From the NCBI GenBank assembly GCA_964487745.1, contig CAZASG010000007.1:46690-110689 (forward strand): 64,000 nucleotides of DNA, written 5' to 3'. The notes under the pieces were generated by a model. It searched no databases, had not been told where the DNA came from, and saw only the letters and a program-made list of their open reading frames with translations. Numbering within the stretch: position 1 is the first letter of the stretch; each line of letters starts with the position of its first letter. The stretch is from Desulfolinea sp964487745. Its GTDB lineage: Bacteria > Chloroflexota > Anaerolineae > Anaerolineales > Villigracilaceae. Both the position numbers and the translations under genes were made by a program. Below, in pieces: positions 41,148-50,266 of the stretch.

Positions 41148-43283
41148 ATGAGTCAAGACAGAACGATTATTTCGCGCTCAAACAAAAAATCCAGATTACC
41201 CTTTGTGTTGGGATGTTCAGCGCTCTTGGGTGTGCTTCTTGTTCTGGCACTTTTAGGTGGCTATTTTTATACGACCACCAGCGCTTCAGGACAGTCCATT
41301 ATTTCCATTCGCTCACCCCATAATGGAGAAATTCTCGCAACCGGCGAACCGGTGCAAGTGAGCGCCCTCGCCCGCGACGATGATAATGTCACCCGCATTG
41401 AGCTCTGGGTGGATAGTGTTCTCGTCGATGTGCAAGAAAGCAATACGCCGGGTGGCATCAACCCCTTCCCACTGCTCACAACCTGGTATCCGACCGAAGG
41501 TTCACATACATTGATCGTGCGCGCCTTTGATGGACGTAATAACCCCTTCCAGGCGACCATCTATGTGGGTGCAACTACCTTTGCGGACCGGGATGGGGAC
41601 GGCATCGCCGATGATGCAGATGCCTGCCCGGATGAAGCTGGCAGCGAAGCCGCCGACGGATGCCCCGACCGTGATTTTGACGGGATCACTGACGCAACAG
41701 ACGCTTGTCCCGATGAAGCCGGATTACCGCCAACAGGCTGCCCCGAACCGGGTGAAAGCGACCGCGATGGCGACGGGATGCTCGATCATGCAGATGCCTG
41801 CCCCGACGAAGTCGGCTCCCCCCTCGCTGATGGTTGCCCCGATGCCGACGGCGACGGTACGCCTGATAGCAGCGATGCCTGCCCCACAGAACCCGGCGCG
41901 GGCGCAGATGGCTGCTCCGAACCCGAAGGCACACTGCCCCCCGACCCCGCTCCCGGCGGCGACGAACCGCCCCCCGAACCCCGTCCGGGTGACGATCCAC
42001 CCGACCCCGCTGACGATGAAGCGCCGGAAGCAGGCAGCGGTGATCCCGTTCCCTTTGATTCGGGTATGCCTATCCCCATCGAGATCGAAGCCTACGAATT
42101 TCAGGTGACTGACGATTTTGAGAATATGTGGTGCTATGTTCGTCTCGGTGAAGAAGACCCGCGCCGCTACGACTTTGAACCGGAGGGAGAACATTTTTGG
42201 AATATCGCCGAAGAACTCAGCGGAGAAAATAGCGTGCGTATCTTGCACGAAGAAAATCTTCCCCTGAATTTATCCATGGAATGCTGGGGTTCAAACGCAG
42301 GCGAAGAACCTGTCTCTCTGGGCGAAATTTCAACCCTGCACCCGCCTGGCGAATGGGATGGACGCGAATTTCGTAGAGGACCCTTCACAGGTGGTATTGC
42401 ACCCTATGGTGTGCGTTATCGAATTTGCAGCCCCTCCTGCGATGAGAGCGCCTTCCCTGCGCCACTCCTTGCGCCGCCCACCTTTGGTCCCATTGGCGAA
42501 GGTCCCTACCGCATAGGTTGGCGCTGGGATGGTAATGAAAGCTTGATCGACGGTTTCATCATGCGCATCTTTGGAGAAGGAAATGAAACCCTTTGGATGA
42601 TCTATCTCGAAGACCCTACCGCACGCTTCCTTGATATCGAAGACTATATGCCTGCCTGCGGAGAAACTTTCTACTTTGAGATATTCGCTTACGGCGAAAG
42701 TGGACATACCCCAACAAGTAATGCCCAATACTGGCCCGGTGATACCTGTACCTACACCGCTCACGTTACTTTCACCACCCTCGAAGTCCACAATCCGCCT
42801 GCTGATGAAGATGGGCTGCATCGCCCTGGCCCGATTTATGGCAATTTCTGGATTTCCAATGGCACCACTGTTGAAAGACTTGATTTCAACGCCTGCTGGT
42901 GCTATTTTGGCCCCGGCGAAACCTTCTGGGGCTGGTGCGAAGGTTTGAAGTTACAAAGCGGCACCTATTTGATCAATCGCGGCATATTCGAATGGATCGA
43001 AACCGCCCAAGCCAGTTGTATTGGCAATGGCTGTAACAGTAACGATTTCTACGCGCCCTTTAGCTCCTCGCTCCAAATCCCGCTCGAAGACGGCGGTGAT
43101 CTCACCATTGGTGGGCGTATCATGGATTGTGACTCGCGGGGCAACCCAGACGATGTGGTTTTTGAAGAGCAAGGTGCCATTCGCATCAGCGTGGATGATC
43201 TTGAGTACTTCACCCAACCGCTTGACTTCGGTTTGCTCGGTGACCATATCAACCTGAATAGCTTTATCAGGATGGGACGATAA
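41148..43283 (+). CDS. Membrane-anchored Ig-like / thrombospondin-type-3 repeat protein
   Basis: The 711-residue protein has an N-terminal membrane anchor (about 20-43) and an Ig-like domain (about 50-140, ISIRSPHNGEILATGEPV). A run of four calcium-binding type-3 repeats (about 146-265) of the DxDxDGxxDxxDxCP form follows, then a Pro/Asp-rich stretch (about 265-305) and a 400-residue C-terminal region rich in Trp, Cys and acidic residues that I do not recognise. The repeats imply calcium-stiffened spacing of the C-terminal part from the cell. Ribosome site GGGAGG. It is probably in one transcript with the preceding lipoprotein. Confidence 0.78.
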   Translation: MSQDRTIISRSNKKSRLPFVLGCSALLGVLLVLALLGGYFYTTTSASGQSIISIRSPHNGEILATGEPVQVSALARDDDNVTRIELWVDSVLVDVQESNTPGGINPFPLLTTWYPTEGSHTLIVRAFDGRNNPFQATIYVGATTFADRDGDGIADDADACPDEAGSEAADGCPDRDFDGITDATDACPDEAGLPPTGCPEPGESDRDGDGMLDHADACPDEVGSPLADGCPDADGDGTPDSSDACPTEPGAGADGCSEPEGTLPPDPAPGGDEPPPEPRPGDDPPDPADDEAPEAGSGDPVPFDSGMPIPIEIEAYEFQVTDDFENMWCYVRLGEEDPRRYDFEPEGEHFWNIAEELSGENSVRILHEENLPLNLSMECWGSNAGEEPVSLGEISTLHPPGEWDGREFRRGPFTGGIAPYGVRYRICSPSCDESAFPAPLLAPPTFGPIGEGPYRIGWRWDGNESLIDGFIMRIFGEGNETLWMIYLEDPTARFLDIEDYMPACGETFYFEIFAYGESGHTPTSNAQYWPGDTCTYTAHVTFTTLEVHNPPADEDGLHRPGPIYGNFWISNGTTVERLDFNACWCYFGPGETFWGWCEGLKLQSGTYLINRGIFEWIETAQASCIGNGCNSNDFYAPFSSSLQIPLEDGGDLTIGGRIMDCDSRGNPDDVVFEEQGAIRISVDDLEYFTQPLDFGLLGDHINLNSFIRMGR

Positions 43284-43290
43284 GAATGAA

Positions 43291-43342
43291 TATTCCCCCC
43301 AAATGTCTTGCATTTGGGGGGATGTCCGAAGGATAGGGGGGC
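43291..43342 (+). repeat. Palindromic repeat family B, copy 3
   Basis: A stem TCCCCCCAAATG / CATTTGGGGGGA (about 43294-43321) is followed by ATGTCCGAAGGAT and a G-run, in the same order as copies at 6354 and 7682. It lies in the gap between the type-3 repeat protein and the next lipoprotein, whose ribosome site partly derives from its GGCGGAG end. Confidence 0.8.
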
Positions 43343-43353
43343 GGAGAAAACAC

Positions 43354-44670
43354 ATGAAAAGAAAACTTTCAATACTTTGGATGCTTGCCACATTAATCAT
43401 CTTTGCCTGTACATTGGGACAGGCTCCGCCGGAACGCTCTTTCCCTGAACCTGCTACCGCTATAGATGAAACTACCCAGCCCGAAGCGGATTTACCTTCA
43501 ACCCCACCCTCAGGCAATGTCATTTTGCCTGAACATTTCACCTACCTCGGCGCTTTTCGCCTCCCCGAAGCCTCGGGTGGCTCGAATTGGGAGTACAGCG
43601 GTCACGGGCTGACACACCGTCCAGCCACCGACCAAGCCCAAAGCACGTATGGCTCGCTCTTCGGCTTTGGGCATGACCAGCACCTTCAAGTCTCCGAGAT
43701 CTCCATCCCCGAACCCGTCATCTCCAAAAATCTCGACGACTTGAACACTGCATCCACACTCCAGCCCTTCACCGATATTTCCAGTGGGCTATTTGTCCCC
43801 GAAGCGATGACCATCCCCCGAGCGGGGCTGGCTCTCCACAATGAGCGGCTCTATTTTGCCTTCGGGCAACATATTCAGGATTTTGAACCATCGCACGGCA
43901 GCACATCGCTGAATTTGAGCGATGCCGAGGGTGCGTATATCTTTGGCAATTACACGAACTACATCACCAACGATTATCTCCTTGAAATCCCGCCTGAGTG
44001 GGCAGATGCGCTGGGCAGCTACCCACTCGCCAGCGGACGCGCTCGCGAAGGTCTCTGGAGCGGACGTGGCCCCGCGCTCTTTGCCTATCAACCGGATGTG
44101 GTTGATAATGGCGTCTTGACCGACGTGATGCCTCTGCTGCTTTACGGCACACAGGGCGACGCGCCCGACATCATCAGCGACGAGAGCATGGCGGTGAAGG
44201 ACTATCACGACGCCGACCACTGGTGGGGCGCGGCTTGGCTGACGGCGGGCGAAAATGCAGCGGTCATTTTTGCCGGAACAAAGGCGCTGGGTTATGAATG
44301 GTATGGTTTTGCAAATGGCATCGAATGGGACTATAGCTGTGTGGACAATAACTCCTGCCCCGATGTCCCTGATTTTCCCTACGATGATCGCGGCTTTTGG
44401 TCGGAAAGCTACCAGCCCCAAATCATCTTCTACGACCCTGCCCAACTGCTCGCCGTCGCGCGCGGCGAACTCGAAAGCTGGCAGCCCGAACCCTATGCCA
44501 CGCTCGACTTAACCGAATATCTCTTCGTCCCCGAACTGGATTTCACCAACTACAAACGAGATATCGTCGGCGCAATAGCTTTTGATCGTGAGCATAGCAG
44601 GCTCTACGTCATCGAACGTTTGGCGGATGAGTATAAATCGGTTATCCACGTTTGGCAGGTGGGAGGGTAA
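43354..44670 (+). CDS. Lipoprotein of unknown function, propeller-like
   Basis: The start is ATG 43354, after GGAGAAAACAC. The 438-residue protein has a signal peptide and a Cys in IFACTLG as likely lipobox, a Pro/Thr linker (about 25-55), then a domain of about 380 residues with repeated beta-strand motifs. These include FTYLGAFRLPEA near the start and HSRLYVIERLADE near the end, in the manner of a DUF4185-like or beta-propeller fold. I cannot assign an activity. It is the last of four exported proteins in a row and ends 48 bases from the convergent methyltransferase gene. Confidence 0.65.
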   Translation: MKRKLSILWMLATLIIFACTLGQAPPERSFPEPATAIDETTQPEADLPSTPPSGNVILPEHFTYLGAFRLPEASGGSNWEYSGHGLTHRPATDQAQSTYGSLFGFGHDQHLQVSEISIPEPVISKNLDDLNTASTLQPFTDISSGLFVPEAMTIPRAGLALHNERLYFAFGQHIQDFEPSHGSTSLNLSDAEGAYIFGNYTNYITNDYLLEIPPEWADALGSYPLASGRAREGLWSGRGPALFAYQPDVVDNGVLTDVMPLLLYGTQGDAPDIISDESMAVKDYHDADHWWGAAWLTAGENAAVIFAGTKALGYEWYGFANGIEWDYSCVDNNSCPDVPDFPYDDRGFWSESYQPQIIFYDPAQLLAVARGELESWQPEPYATLDLTEYLFVPELDFTNYKRDIVGAIAFDREHSRLYVIERLADEYKSVIHVWQVGG

Positions 44671-44717
44671 AACTGCCGCCCACATTTTTCTTTTTCAAAA
44701 TGAGGTAGAAAGGGGGG

Positions 44718-45464
44718 CTAAGTATTCCTGCCAACAAGCAGAACGAAGTTCATCGGTATCCTTTTTCTCTTCGACGGATCTCCCCACGCGGGCAGCATGC
44801 TTTCATACGTGCGAACCAGAAATTCATCCCCGTTTTCTTTGATATATTCTCGAACGGCCGACCAGGTTTGGAGATAGGTAAAAAGCTCGTCCAATGTCCA
44901 TGTCATAGACATTTCAATCTTCGGGGTTCCGACCTTTTCAAAAGGGATCGGTACATCGCGATATTCGTTCCACAAAAGTTTGTTTTGCTCTGCCCAATAA
45001 GGTTCGATGGGCGGCAAAAAGTTTTCTCTGAAAGCTTTATCGACTACGGGATTGATCGAAAACCATGAGTATCCCCAGGCGGCGAAGATACCATCCGGCT
45101 TCAGGACACGTTTGACTTCATCCCAAAAAAGATCGTAGTCGAACCAGTGCAGGGCTTGAGCGACACCAACTAGGTCGAATTGATTCTCAGCGAAGTTTGT
45201 TCCTTCTGCAGGTTGAACGGAATATTTCACTTTAGGGTTCTTGTGTGCGTGTGCGATCTGCTCTTCGCTGACGTCAGTCGCGTAGACCTCGTCGAAATGC
45301 TCTGCCAAGTCAACGGCAGCCTGACCGTTTCCGCAAGCTACATCCCATGCGCTTTGACCATCATCACAGAGCGAAGCTAGGAAAGTAAATAATTCCTGTG
45401 GGTAACGGGGACGTACCTTTGCGTAAAGGTTAGAGCGGTTGCTAAAGAGTTTGTGATGCTTCAT
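44718..45464 (-). CDS. Class I SAM-dependent methyltransferase
   Basis: The 248-residue methyltransferase has motif I WDVACGNGQAAVDLA (about 40-54), an acidic residue after strand 2 (YATDVSEEQI), FDLVGVAQALHWF as motif IV and RVLKPDGIFA as post-motif. This matches the UbiE/Tam-like methyltransferase-11 group acting on small molecules; the substrate is unknown. Its ATG directly abuts the stop of the upstream membrane protein gene, so it is the last gene of a five-gene reverse operon. Confidence 0.85.
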   Translation of the reverse strand: MKHHKLFSNRSNLYAKVRPRYPQELFTFLASLCDDGQSAWDVACGNGQAAVDLAEHFDEVYATDVSEEQIAHAHKNPKVKYSVQPAEGTNFAENQFDLVGVAQALHWFDYDLFWDEVKRVLKPDGIFAAWGYSWFSINPVVDKAFRENFLPPIEPYWAEQNKLLWNEYRDVPIPFEKVGTPKIEMSMTWTLDELFTYLQTWSAVREYIKENGDEFLVRTYESMLPAWGDPSKRKRIPMNFVLLVGRNT

Positions 45465-45971
45465 TTATAGGTTTTGGGTGAAGACGATAAAAACGTGCGA
45501 AATATGAAAGGCAAGAAAGAGGAAAACGCCGATCAGGTAATACCACCACCGATAGGGAAGCTTGAGACAGAGCGTATCGCTGAGCATGGCCATGCCCAAA
45601 AGCCAAATGAAAGGCGTGTAGGCTGGTGCAAGAAATCCGAGTAGGCTTGTGCTCCATGCGCTATGGGGGGCGTAGATCAAAAATAACCACGCACTGAAAT
45701 AAATGGTGATCCCTGCAATATAGATGCGCAGTCCCGCTTTTTGTCTTTTCGTTTGAAGGTTGAGCACCATGAATAAGGGGAAGATAAAGACAAAAGCACG
45801 CAGTATATTCTCGCCATAGGTAATTAGTGCGGGAATGTCTTTATCAAATATTTCAGGACTGAATGCGGACGGTAAACTGCTTGCAAAGATCAGGTTGAAT
45901 AGCAGAGGTGGGAGAGTGAGCAAAATGCCGTTTCGCCAGAGTTTTTCTTTTAGGAAATCATGCATGGGCAT
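45465..45971 (-). CDS. Integral membrane protein of unknown function
   Basis: The 168-residue protein has about five TM helices (about 14-30, 47-68, 80-98, 105-125, 138-160) and a short cytoplasmic N-terminus. I do not recognise the family. Its start overlaps the end of the upstream barrel-protein gene by 14 bases, and its stop abuts the methyltransferase start, so it is translated as part of the operon. Confidence 0.65.
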   Translation of the reverse strand: MPMHDFLKEKLWRNGILLTLPPLLFNLIFASSLPSAFSPEIFDKDIPALITYGENILRAFVFIFPLFMVLNLQTKRQKAGLRIYIAGITIYFSAWLFLIYAPHSAWSTSLLGFLAPAYTPFIWLLGMAMLSDTLCLKLPYRWWYYLIGVFLFLAFHISHVFIVFTQNL

Positions 45972-46902
45972 TTTGTCCGAAATGATTCAATACACGTAAA
46001 GCGCGCAAGGTATTCCAGCGGCTGGGACCGCCTGTCTTCTCCATATCAAAATGCACTTTGCCAGCATGCTTCGCTTGCACCGGCCATGTACCGTCTTTGC
46101 GACGTTTTTTCATCAGCACATCCAGCGCATCCTGCATACGCGGATCATAGTCCACACCCGCATTTTGAAAGTAAACCAACGCGCGCAGAATATCGTAAAA
46201 CCAGCGTGATGGATAGGAGAGCATGGTGAATTTTTTATGGATGATCTCGCCCGTTCTGTCGGATTTGTAAAGTTTGTGCATCAGAATGAATTTATGTGAC
46301 TCGGCCGCGATCTTTTCGAGTTCACCAACGCGATAGGTGTAACCGTTTTGCCTGTATTCCCAGAACCCTTCAAGGACGGAGATCGTCGTATGCAGGGATG
46401 AATGCACGGCCCCGCCGCGATTGATGCGGCAATTGTAGGCCCCGTCTGGCATTTGGTGCTGGATGAGGCAATCGATGACTGATTTGAGTTCACTTTCGTC
46501 GATGCCGAAATAACAAGCATAGTTCAGGAACATCCCGTTGATGCACATATCGCTTTGTGGATTTAGGCGATAATCTCGATGCGGATTGATGCCCCCATCA
46601 TCGCTTTTGTGCTTTTGCGCAATTTGGTAGATGGATTCTTTGATCTCTGATACATCGGGAGAGATATTCAAATGCTTCAGATCAAGCAGCGAATAATGCG
46701 ACGATATCCACTTTGGCTGATAAAAGCCCTGTCCCCAATGCCCTTCCGGTTGACGAGCGCTGAGAAACTTCGCTCCCCAACCTTCAGATGCGATCCGTGC
46801 TTGAATCTCGGACTTTTCAACGCCCAGAAGATCACGCTGAGTTTGGTATTGAATGGATACATCCCCTTCAAGCAGCCAGGGGACCAGCTCGTTTTTTTTC
46901 AT
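45958..46902 (-). CDS. Prenyltransferase/squalene-oxidase-repeat-like alpha-barrel protein
   Basis: The 314-residue protein is all-helical with repeats of the terpene-cyclase / protein-prenyltransferase beta type: GHWGQGFYQPKW, DDGGINPHRDYR, PDGAYNCRINRGG and KDGTWPVQAKHAG each have the Gly/Asp plus aromatic signature of the alpha-alpha barrel. The DXDD catalytic motif of squalene-hopene cyclase is not seen, so cyclase activity is doubtful. It overlaps the VF530-like gene by four bases. Confidence 0.7.
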   Translation of the reverse strand: MKKNELVPWLLEGDVSIQYQTQRDLLGVEKSEIQARIASEGWGAKFLSARQPEGHWGQGFYQPKWISSHYSLLDLKHLNISPDVSEIKESIYQIAQKHKSDDGGINPHRDYRLNPQSDMCINGMFLNYACYFGIDESELKSVIDCLIQHQMPDGAYNCRINRGGAVHSSLHTTISVLEGFWEYRQNGYTYRVGELEKIAAESHKFILMHKLYKSDRTGEIIHKKFTMLSYPSRWFYDILRALVYFQNAGVDYDPRMQDALDVLMKKRRKDGTWPVQAKHAGKVHFDMEKTGGPSRWNTLRALRVLNHFGQNAHA

Positions 46903-47126
46903 GATTTGCTCTCGATCATTTCAAGATAGAGTTCTTCGACCTTCGCTCGTGCCCAAGGGGTGCGGCGCAAAAACTTCAGACTGGATTTGATAGAAGGATC
47001 GTTCTGAAAGCAGCGGATATTGATGCGGTCGCCTAAGAACTCCCAGCCGTAATGCGCGACAAGTTCTTCGACGATCTGCTGAAGTTTGATTCCGTGTAAG
47101 GGGTTATTGGGTTGGGTTTGGGGCAT
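46899..47126 (-). CDS. VF530 / DUF2132-family small protein
   Basis: The 75-residue protein matches the VF530 family throughout: NPLHGIKLQQIVEELVAHYGW, then RCFQNDPSIKSSLKFLRRTPWAR, which is the hallmark segment. The Vibrio member has a four-helix fold and has been proposed to bind DNA; its real role is unknown. The stop overlaps the downstream gene start by four bases. It lies 33 bases after the nuclease stop. Confidence 0.85.
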   Translation of the reverse strand: MPQTQPNNPLHGIKLQQIVEELVAHYGWEFLGDRINIRCFQNDPSIKSSLKFLRRTPWARAKVEELYLEMIESKS

Positions 47127-47159
47127 GGGATGCTTTTATCCTACATCTGAAAGTAGAAA

Positions 47160-48101
47160 TTATCCACCGATTTTCTGATACGCTAACTCTATGAATGGCT
47201 TTGCGATCTCCAAATCAGCTTTTGATTTTATTGTAAATTCTGCTTCACCAGTTCCATAGTGGCCAATATTTGTAACATCTCGGTAAATTGATGGGGCATT
47301 TTCAATATCGTTTGGTTGAAGCTTCAAAAACAAGCGTACAAGTTGAGTTTGTACTTCTAAACAGGCAATGTTTTGGGAGATTTTATATGCTACATACATT
47401 TTCTTTGGTGATTGTTCGATAGCAGTATCCAAGCCAAGTATATACTCTTGTATGGCATGTGCGAGGCTTTGTATCTTCTTGGATTTGTTATGGATATGCT
47501 GCTCAAATGTGTAATGTCCCGTGGCTCTGGTAATCGCTGCCTTTTTACCTGCTGCCACCATAACAGGGTCTTTTTCATTAATCTCGGTCGAAAGCATTGA
47601 GTTTTCGGGATAAGTTTGCTTGAATACTTCTTCGAGATAAATACTTTCGTTTGTATATAATCGGTATCGCCAAAGCTCAATATTTGCTCCCATGACCTTT
47701 ACAGCATGCAGGTCGTATTTTTTGTAGCCGGGAGCAATACAAATTACCCGCACATCTGACCAGTCTACTTCTGTATCATGTCCTAACTGTTTTTGAGCGG
47801 CGATTTCAAAATCCCCTCTGTGATCGTGAATCCACGAAAGGTAAAAAAGGCTCTGATTTATCAGATCAGAAGATTCTTTTTTCTTGTATTCGATAATGAC
47901 AGGATTGTTATCTTCAGAGAGTGCCAACGTATCTATTCTGCCTGCATGTTGTGTGCCAGTAGAAAACTCTGTAGCGATAAAACGGCAGTTGAAGATAGTT
48001 TCAAGGTTTTTCTCTACTAAGTTTTGTAATTGCTTCTCTGTTTGAAAGTTAGTTTGAGAAACAGGAGATAGGTCATTTTTTGAAACTTCAAACATTGGCA
48101 T
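47160..48101 (-). CDS. PD-(D/E)xK nuclease-like protein (DUF91/DUF5655 type)
   Basis: The 313-residue protein has an N-terminal endonuclease-like fold with Asp-57 in AGRIDTLAL and Glu-71/Lys-73 in VIIEYKK, a complete PD-(D/E)xK active site like NucS/DUF91. A C-terminal DUF5655-like domain (about 205-312) follows. Proteins of this type occur in defence and repair contexts, but none has a settled role. The gene is AT-rich compared with the acyl-CoA synthetase gene beside it, which hints at transfer. It is first in the reverse operon and divergent from the synthetase gene. Confidence 0.78.
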   Translation of the reverse strand: MPMFEVSKNDLSPVSQTNFQTEKQLQNLVEKNLETIFNCRFIATEFSTGTQHAGRIDTLALSEDNNPVIIEYKKKESSDLINQSLFYLSWIHDHRGDFEIAAQKQLGHDTEVDWSDVRVICIAPGYKKYDLHAVKVMGANIELWRYRLYTNESIYLEEVFKQTYPENSMLSTEINEKDPVMVAAGKKAAITRATGHYTFEQHIHNKSKKIQSLAHAIQEYILGLDTAIEQSPKKMYVAYKISQNIACLEVQTQLVRLFLKLQPNDIENAPSIYRDVTNIGHYGTGEAEFTIKSKADLEIAKPFIELAYQKIGG

Positions 48102-48249
48102 AGTTTTCCATCCTTAGACTACTGTTGTCGTTTGTAGCAATTTCTTTGTCATTATAAACCACCCACCTCTTTCCTCTTCCCTTCTCTCCTCATCAAAATA
48201 CACTATAATTTTCCTAGCCAAAGACCAATCACAACCCAAAGGAGAAATC

Positions 48250-50208
48250 ATGAGCGAGACATTTGACTTCGGCGGTGAGATTGTCTGGAATCCCACGCCT
48301 GACCATATTGAAAACGCAAACCTGACCGCTTTCATGCGCCAGCACGGCATCCCTGATTTCGACGCCCTCATGCAGCGCTCCACCGACGACGTAAAATGGT
48401 TCACCGACGCCGTGCTCAAATTCATGGATGTCGAGTTTTACACACCCTACAGCGAAGTCGCCAATTTCGAGAAAGGCATCCAGTGGGTGGAATGGTGCGT
48501 GGGCGGTAAGATGAACATCGTCCATAATTGTCTCGATAAATATATCGGCACGCCCACCGAGCACGCCGCCGCCTTTATCTGGGAGGGCGAAGAGGGCCAG
48601 AGCCGAAAGATCACCTACGGCGAGCTCTACCGTCAAACCAACCAGGCCGCCAACGCCTTGCGCTCGCTCGGCTTGGGCAAAGGCGACGCCGTCGGCATCT
48701 ACATGCCCATGATCCCCGAAATCGTCCCCGCCCTGCTCGCCACCGCCAAGATCGGCGGCATCATCCTGCCCCTCTTTTCGGGCTACGGCGTCAATGCTGT
48801 CGTCACCCGCCTTGTGGATGCGGATGCGAAAGCCCTCTTTACCGCAGATGGCGTTTTTCGGCGTGGAAAGCCGGTGGATATGAAATCCGTGGCGGATCAA
48901 GCCTTGGAACAGGCACCAACGGTCGAGCACGTCATCGTCGTAAATCGGATCGGACTTGACCTGAACTTGCGTGTAGGTCGAGATCATTGGTGGCACGAAC
49001 TGGTGGATGCCCAGTCTACAGAAGCCGAAACCGAGATCACCGAAGCCGAAGATACGCTGATGCTCATCTACACGTCTGGGACGACGGGACGCCCGAAAGG
49101 CGCTGTCCACACCCATTGCGGATTCCCGCTCAAAGCCGCCCAGGATATGGCTTTCGGCACAGACTTGAAGAAAGACGATGTCCTCTACTGGATGTCCGAC
49201 ATGGGCTGGATGATGGGGCCTTGGCTCGTCTTCGGCGCATTGGTTTTGGGCGGCACTTTCTTTATATACGATGGCGCTCCCGATTTCCCCGCCCCCAATC
49301 GGCTTTGGGAAATGGTCGAAAAACACAAGATCACCACTTTGGGCATTTCCCCGACCCTCGTGCGTGCCCTGATCCCCAAAGGCGACGAACATTGGCAGCA
49401 ACACGACCTTTCTTCATTGTGTTTCTTTGCATCCACTGGTGAACCTTGGAATCCCGACCCGTGGATGTGGCTCTTTGAGAAAGTCGGCGGCGGGAATGTG
49501 CCCATCATCAACTACTCTGGCGGCACGGAAATTTCGGGCGGCATCGTGATGGGCAATCCCATTTTGCCGCTCAAAGCCTGCGCCTTCTCCGCTCCTTGCC
49601 CTGGGATGGCTGTGGACGTGGTTAACGAAAAAGGCGAAAGCGTGACTGACGAAGTCGGCGAACTCGTCATCAAAACCCCATGGATCGGCATGACAAGGGG
49701 CTTCTGGAAAGACCCCCAACGATATATCGAGACCTACTGGTCGCAATGGAAGGATGTTTGGGTACACGGCGATTTTGCCGCTAAAGACAGCGACGGGCTT
49801 TGGTATATCCTTGGGCGCTCGGACGACACGATCAAAGTAGCTGGCAAAAGGCTTGGCCCTGCCGAAGTGGAATCGATTCTCGTGGATCATGACAGCGTCA
49901 TCGAAGCGGCCGCTATCGGCGTGCCGCATCCCGTCAAAGGGAGCGCCGTGGTCGTCTTCGCCGTCTTGGGCAAAGATGTGGACGCTAACGACGAACTGCG
50001 TGCTGAACTCCGTGCGATGATCGCCGAGGCTATGGGCAAACCGCTCGCTCCGCAGGGCATTCTCTTCATCAGCGACCTGCCGAAGACGAGGAATGGCAAG
50101 GTAATGAGACGCATGATCCGCTCGGCGTATTTGGGGCTGGAGCTTGGCGATACATCCGCGCTGGTGAACGGGGTGGTGCTGAAAGAAATTAGGAAGATGA
50201 AGGCATAG
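48250..50208 (+). CDS. Acetyl/acyl-CoA synthetase (AMP-forming)
   Basis: The 652-residue ANL enzyme activates acetate or another short acid to the acyl-AMP and then acyl-CoA. Motifs are the P-loop YTSGTTGRPKG (about 274-284), the A5 motif NYSGGTEISGG, the A7 hinge ILGRSDDTIKVAGKRLGP and the C-terminal catalytic Lys in KTRNGKVMRR. The N-terminal ACAS_N-like stretch supports an acetyl/propionyl-CoA-synthetase type. A GGAG site precedes the ATG and a strong terminator follows. It stands alone between the nuclease operon and the signalling operon. Confidence 0.92.
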   Translation: MSETFDFGGEIVWNPTPDHIENANLTAFMRQHGIPDFDALMQRSTDDVKWFTDAVLKFMDVEFYTPYSEVANFEKGIQWVEWCVGGKMNIVHNCLDKYIGTPTEHAAAFIWEGEEGQSRKITYGELYRQTNQAANALRSLGLGKGDAVGIYMPMIPEIVPALLATAKIGGIILPLFSGYGVNAVVTRLVDADAKALFTADGVFRRGKPVDMKSVADQALEQAPTVEHVIVVNRIGLDLNLRVGRDHWWHELVDAQSTEAETEITEAEDTLMLIYTSGTTGRPKGAVHTHCGFPLKAAQDMAFGTDLKKDDVLYWMSDMGWMMGPWLVFGALVLGGTFFIYDGAPDFPAPNRLWEMVEKHKITTLGISPTLVRALIPKGDEHWQQHDLSSLCFFASTGEPWNPDPWMWLFEKVGGGNVPIINYSGGTEISGGIVMGNPILPLKACAFSAPCPGMAVDVVNEKGESVTDEVGELVIKTPWIGMTRGFWKDPQRYIETYWSQWKDVWVHGDFAAKDSDGLWYILGRSDDTIKVAGKRLGPAEVESILVDHDSVIEAAAIGVPHPVKGSAVVVFAVLGKDVDANDELRAELRAMIAEAMGKPLAPQGILFISDLPKTRNGKVMRRMIRSAYLGLELGDTSALVNGVVLKEIRKMKA

Positions 50209-50210
50209 GA

Positions 50211-50250
50211 AAAATAAAAGGCTTCAGATCAATCTGAAGCCTTTTATTTT
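50211..50250. terminator. Bidirectional 18-bp hairpin terminator
   Basis: The arms (50211-50228 and 50233-50250) pair perfectly around TCAA, with A-rich and T-rich ends. It closes the synthetase gene on the forward strand and the holin-like gene on the reverse strand. Confidence 0.9.
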
Positions 50251-50266
50251 TTAGAAAAGGGAGAGG

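Noticed and set aside
41590..41930. DNA-level tandem repeat array
   Set aside because: The repetition is explained by four thrombospondin type-3 repeats in the encoded protein.
48229..49404. Long reverse-strand open frame opposite the acyl-CoA synthetase gene
   Set aside because: It is antisense to a gene with all ANL motifs and its translation shows no recognisable domain; it is a codon-bias shadow.
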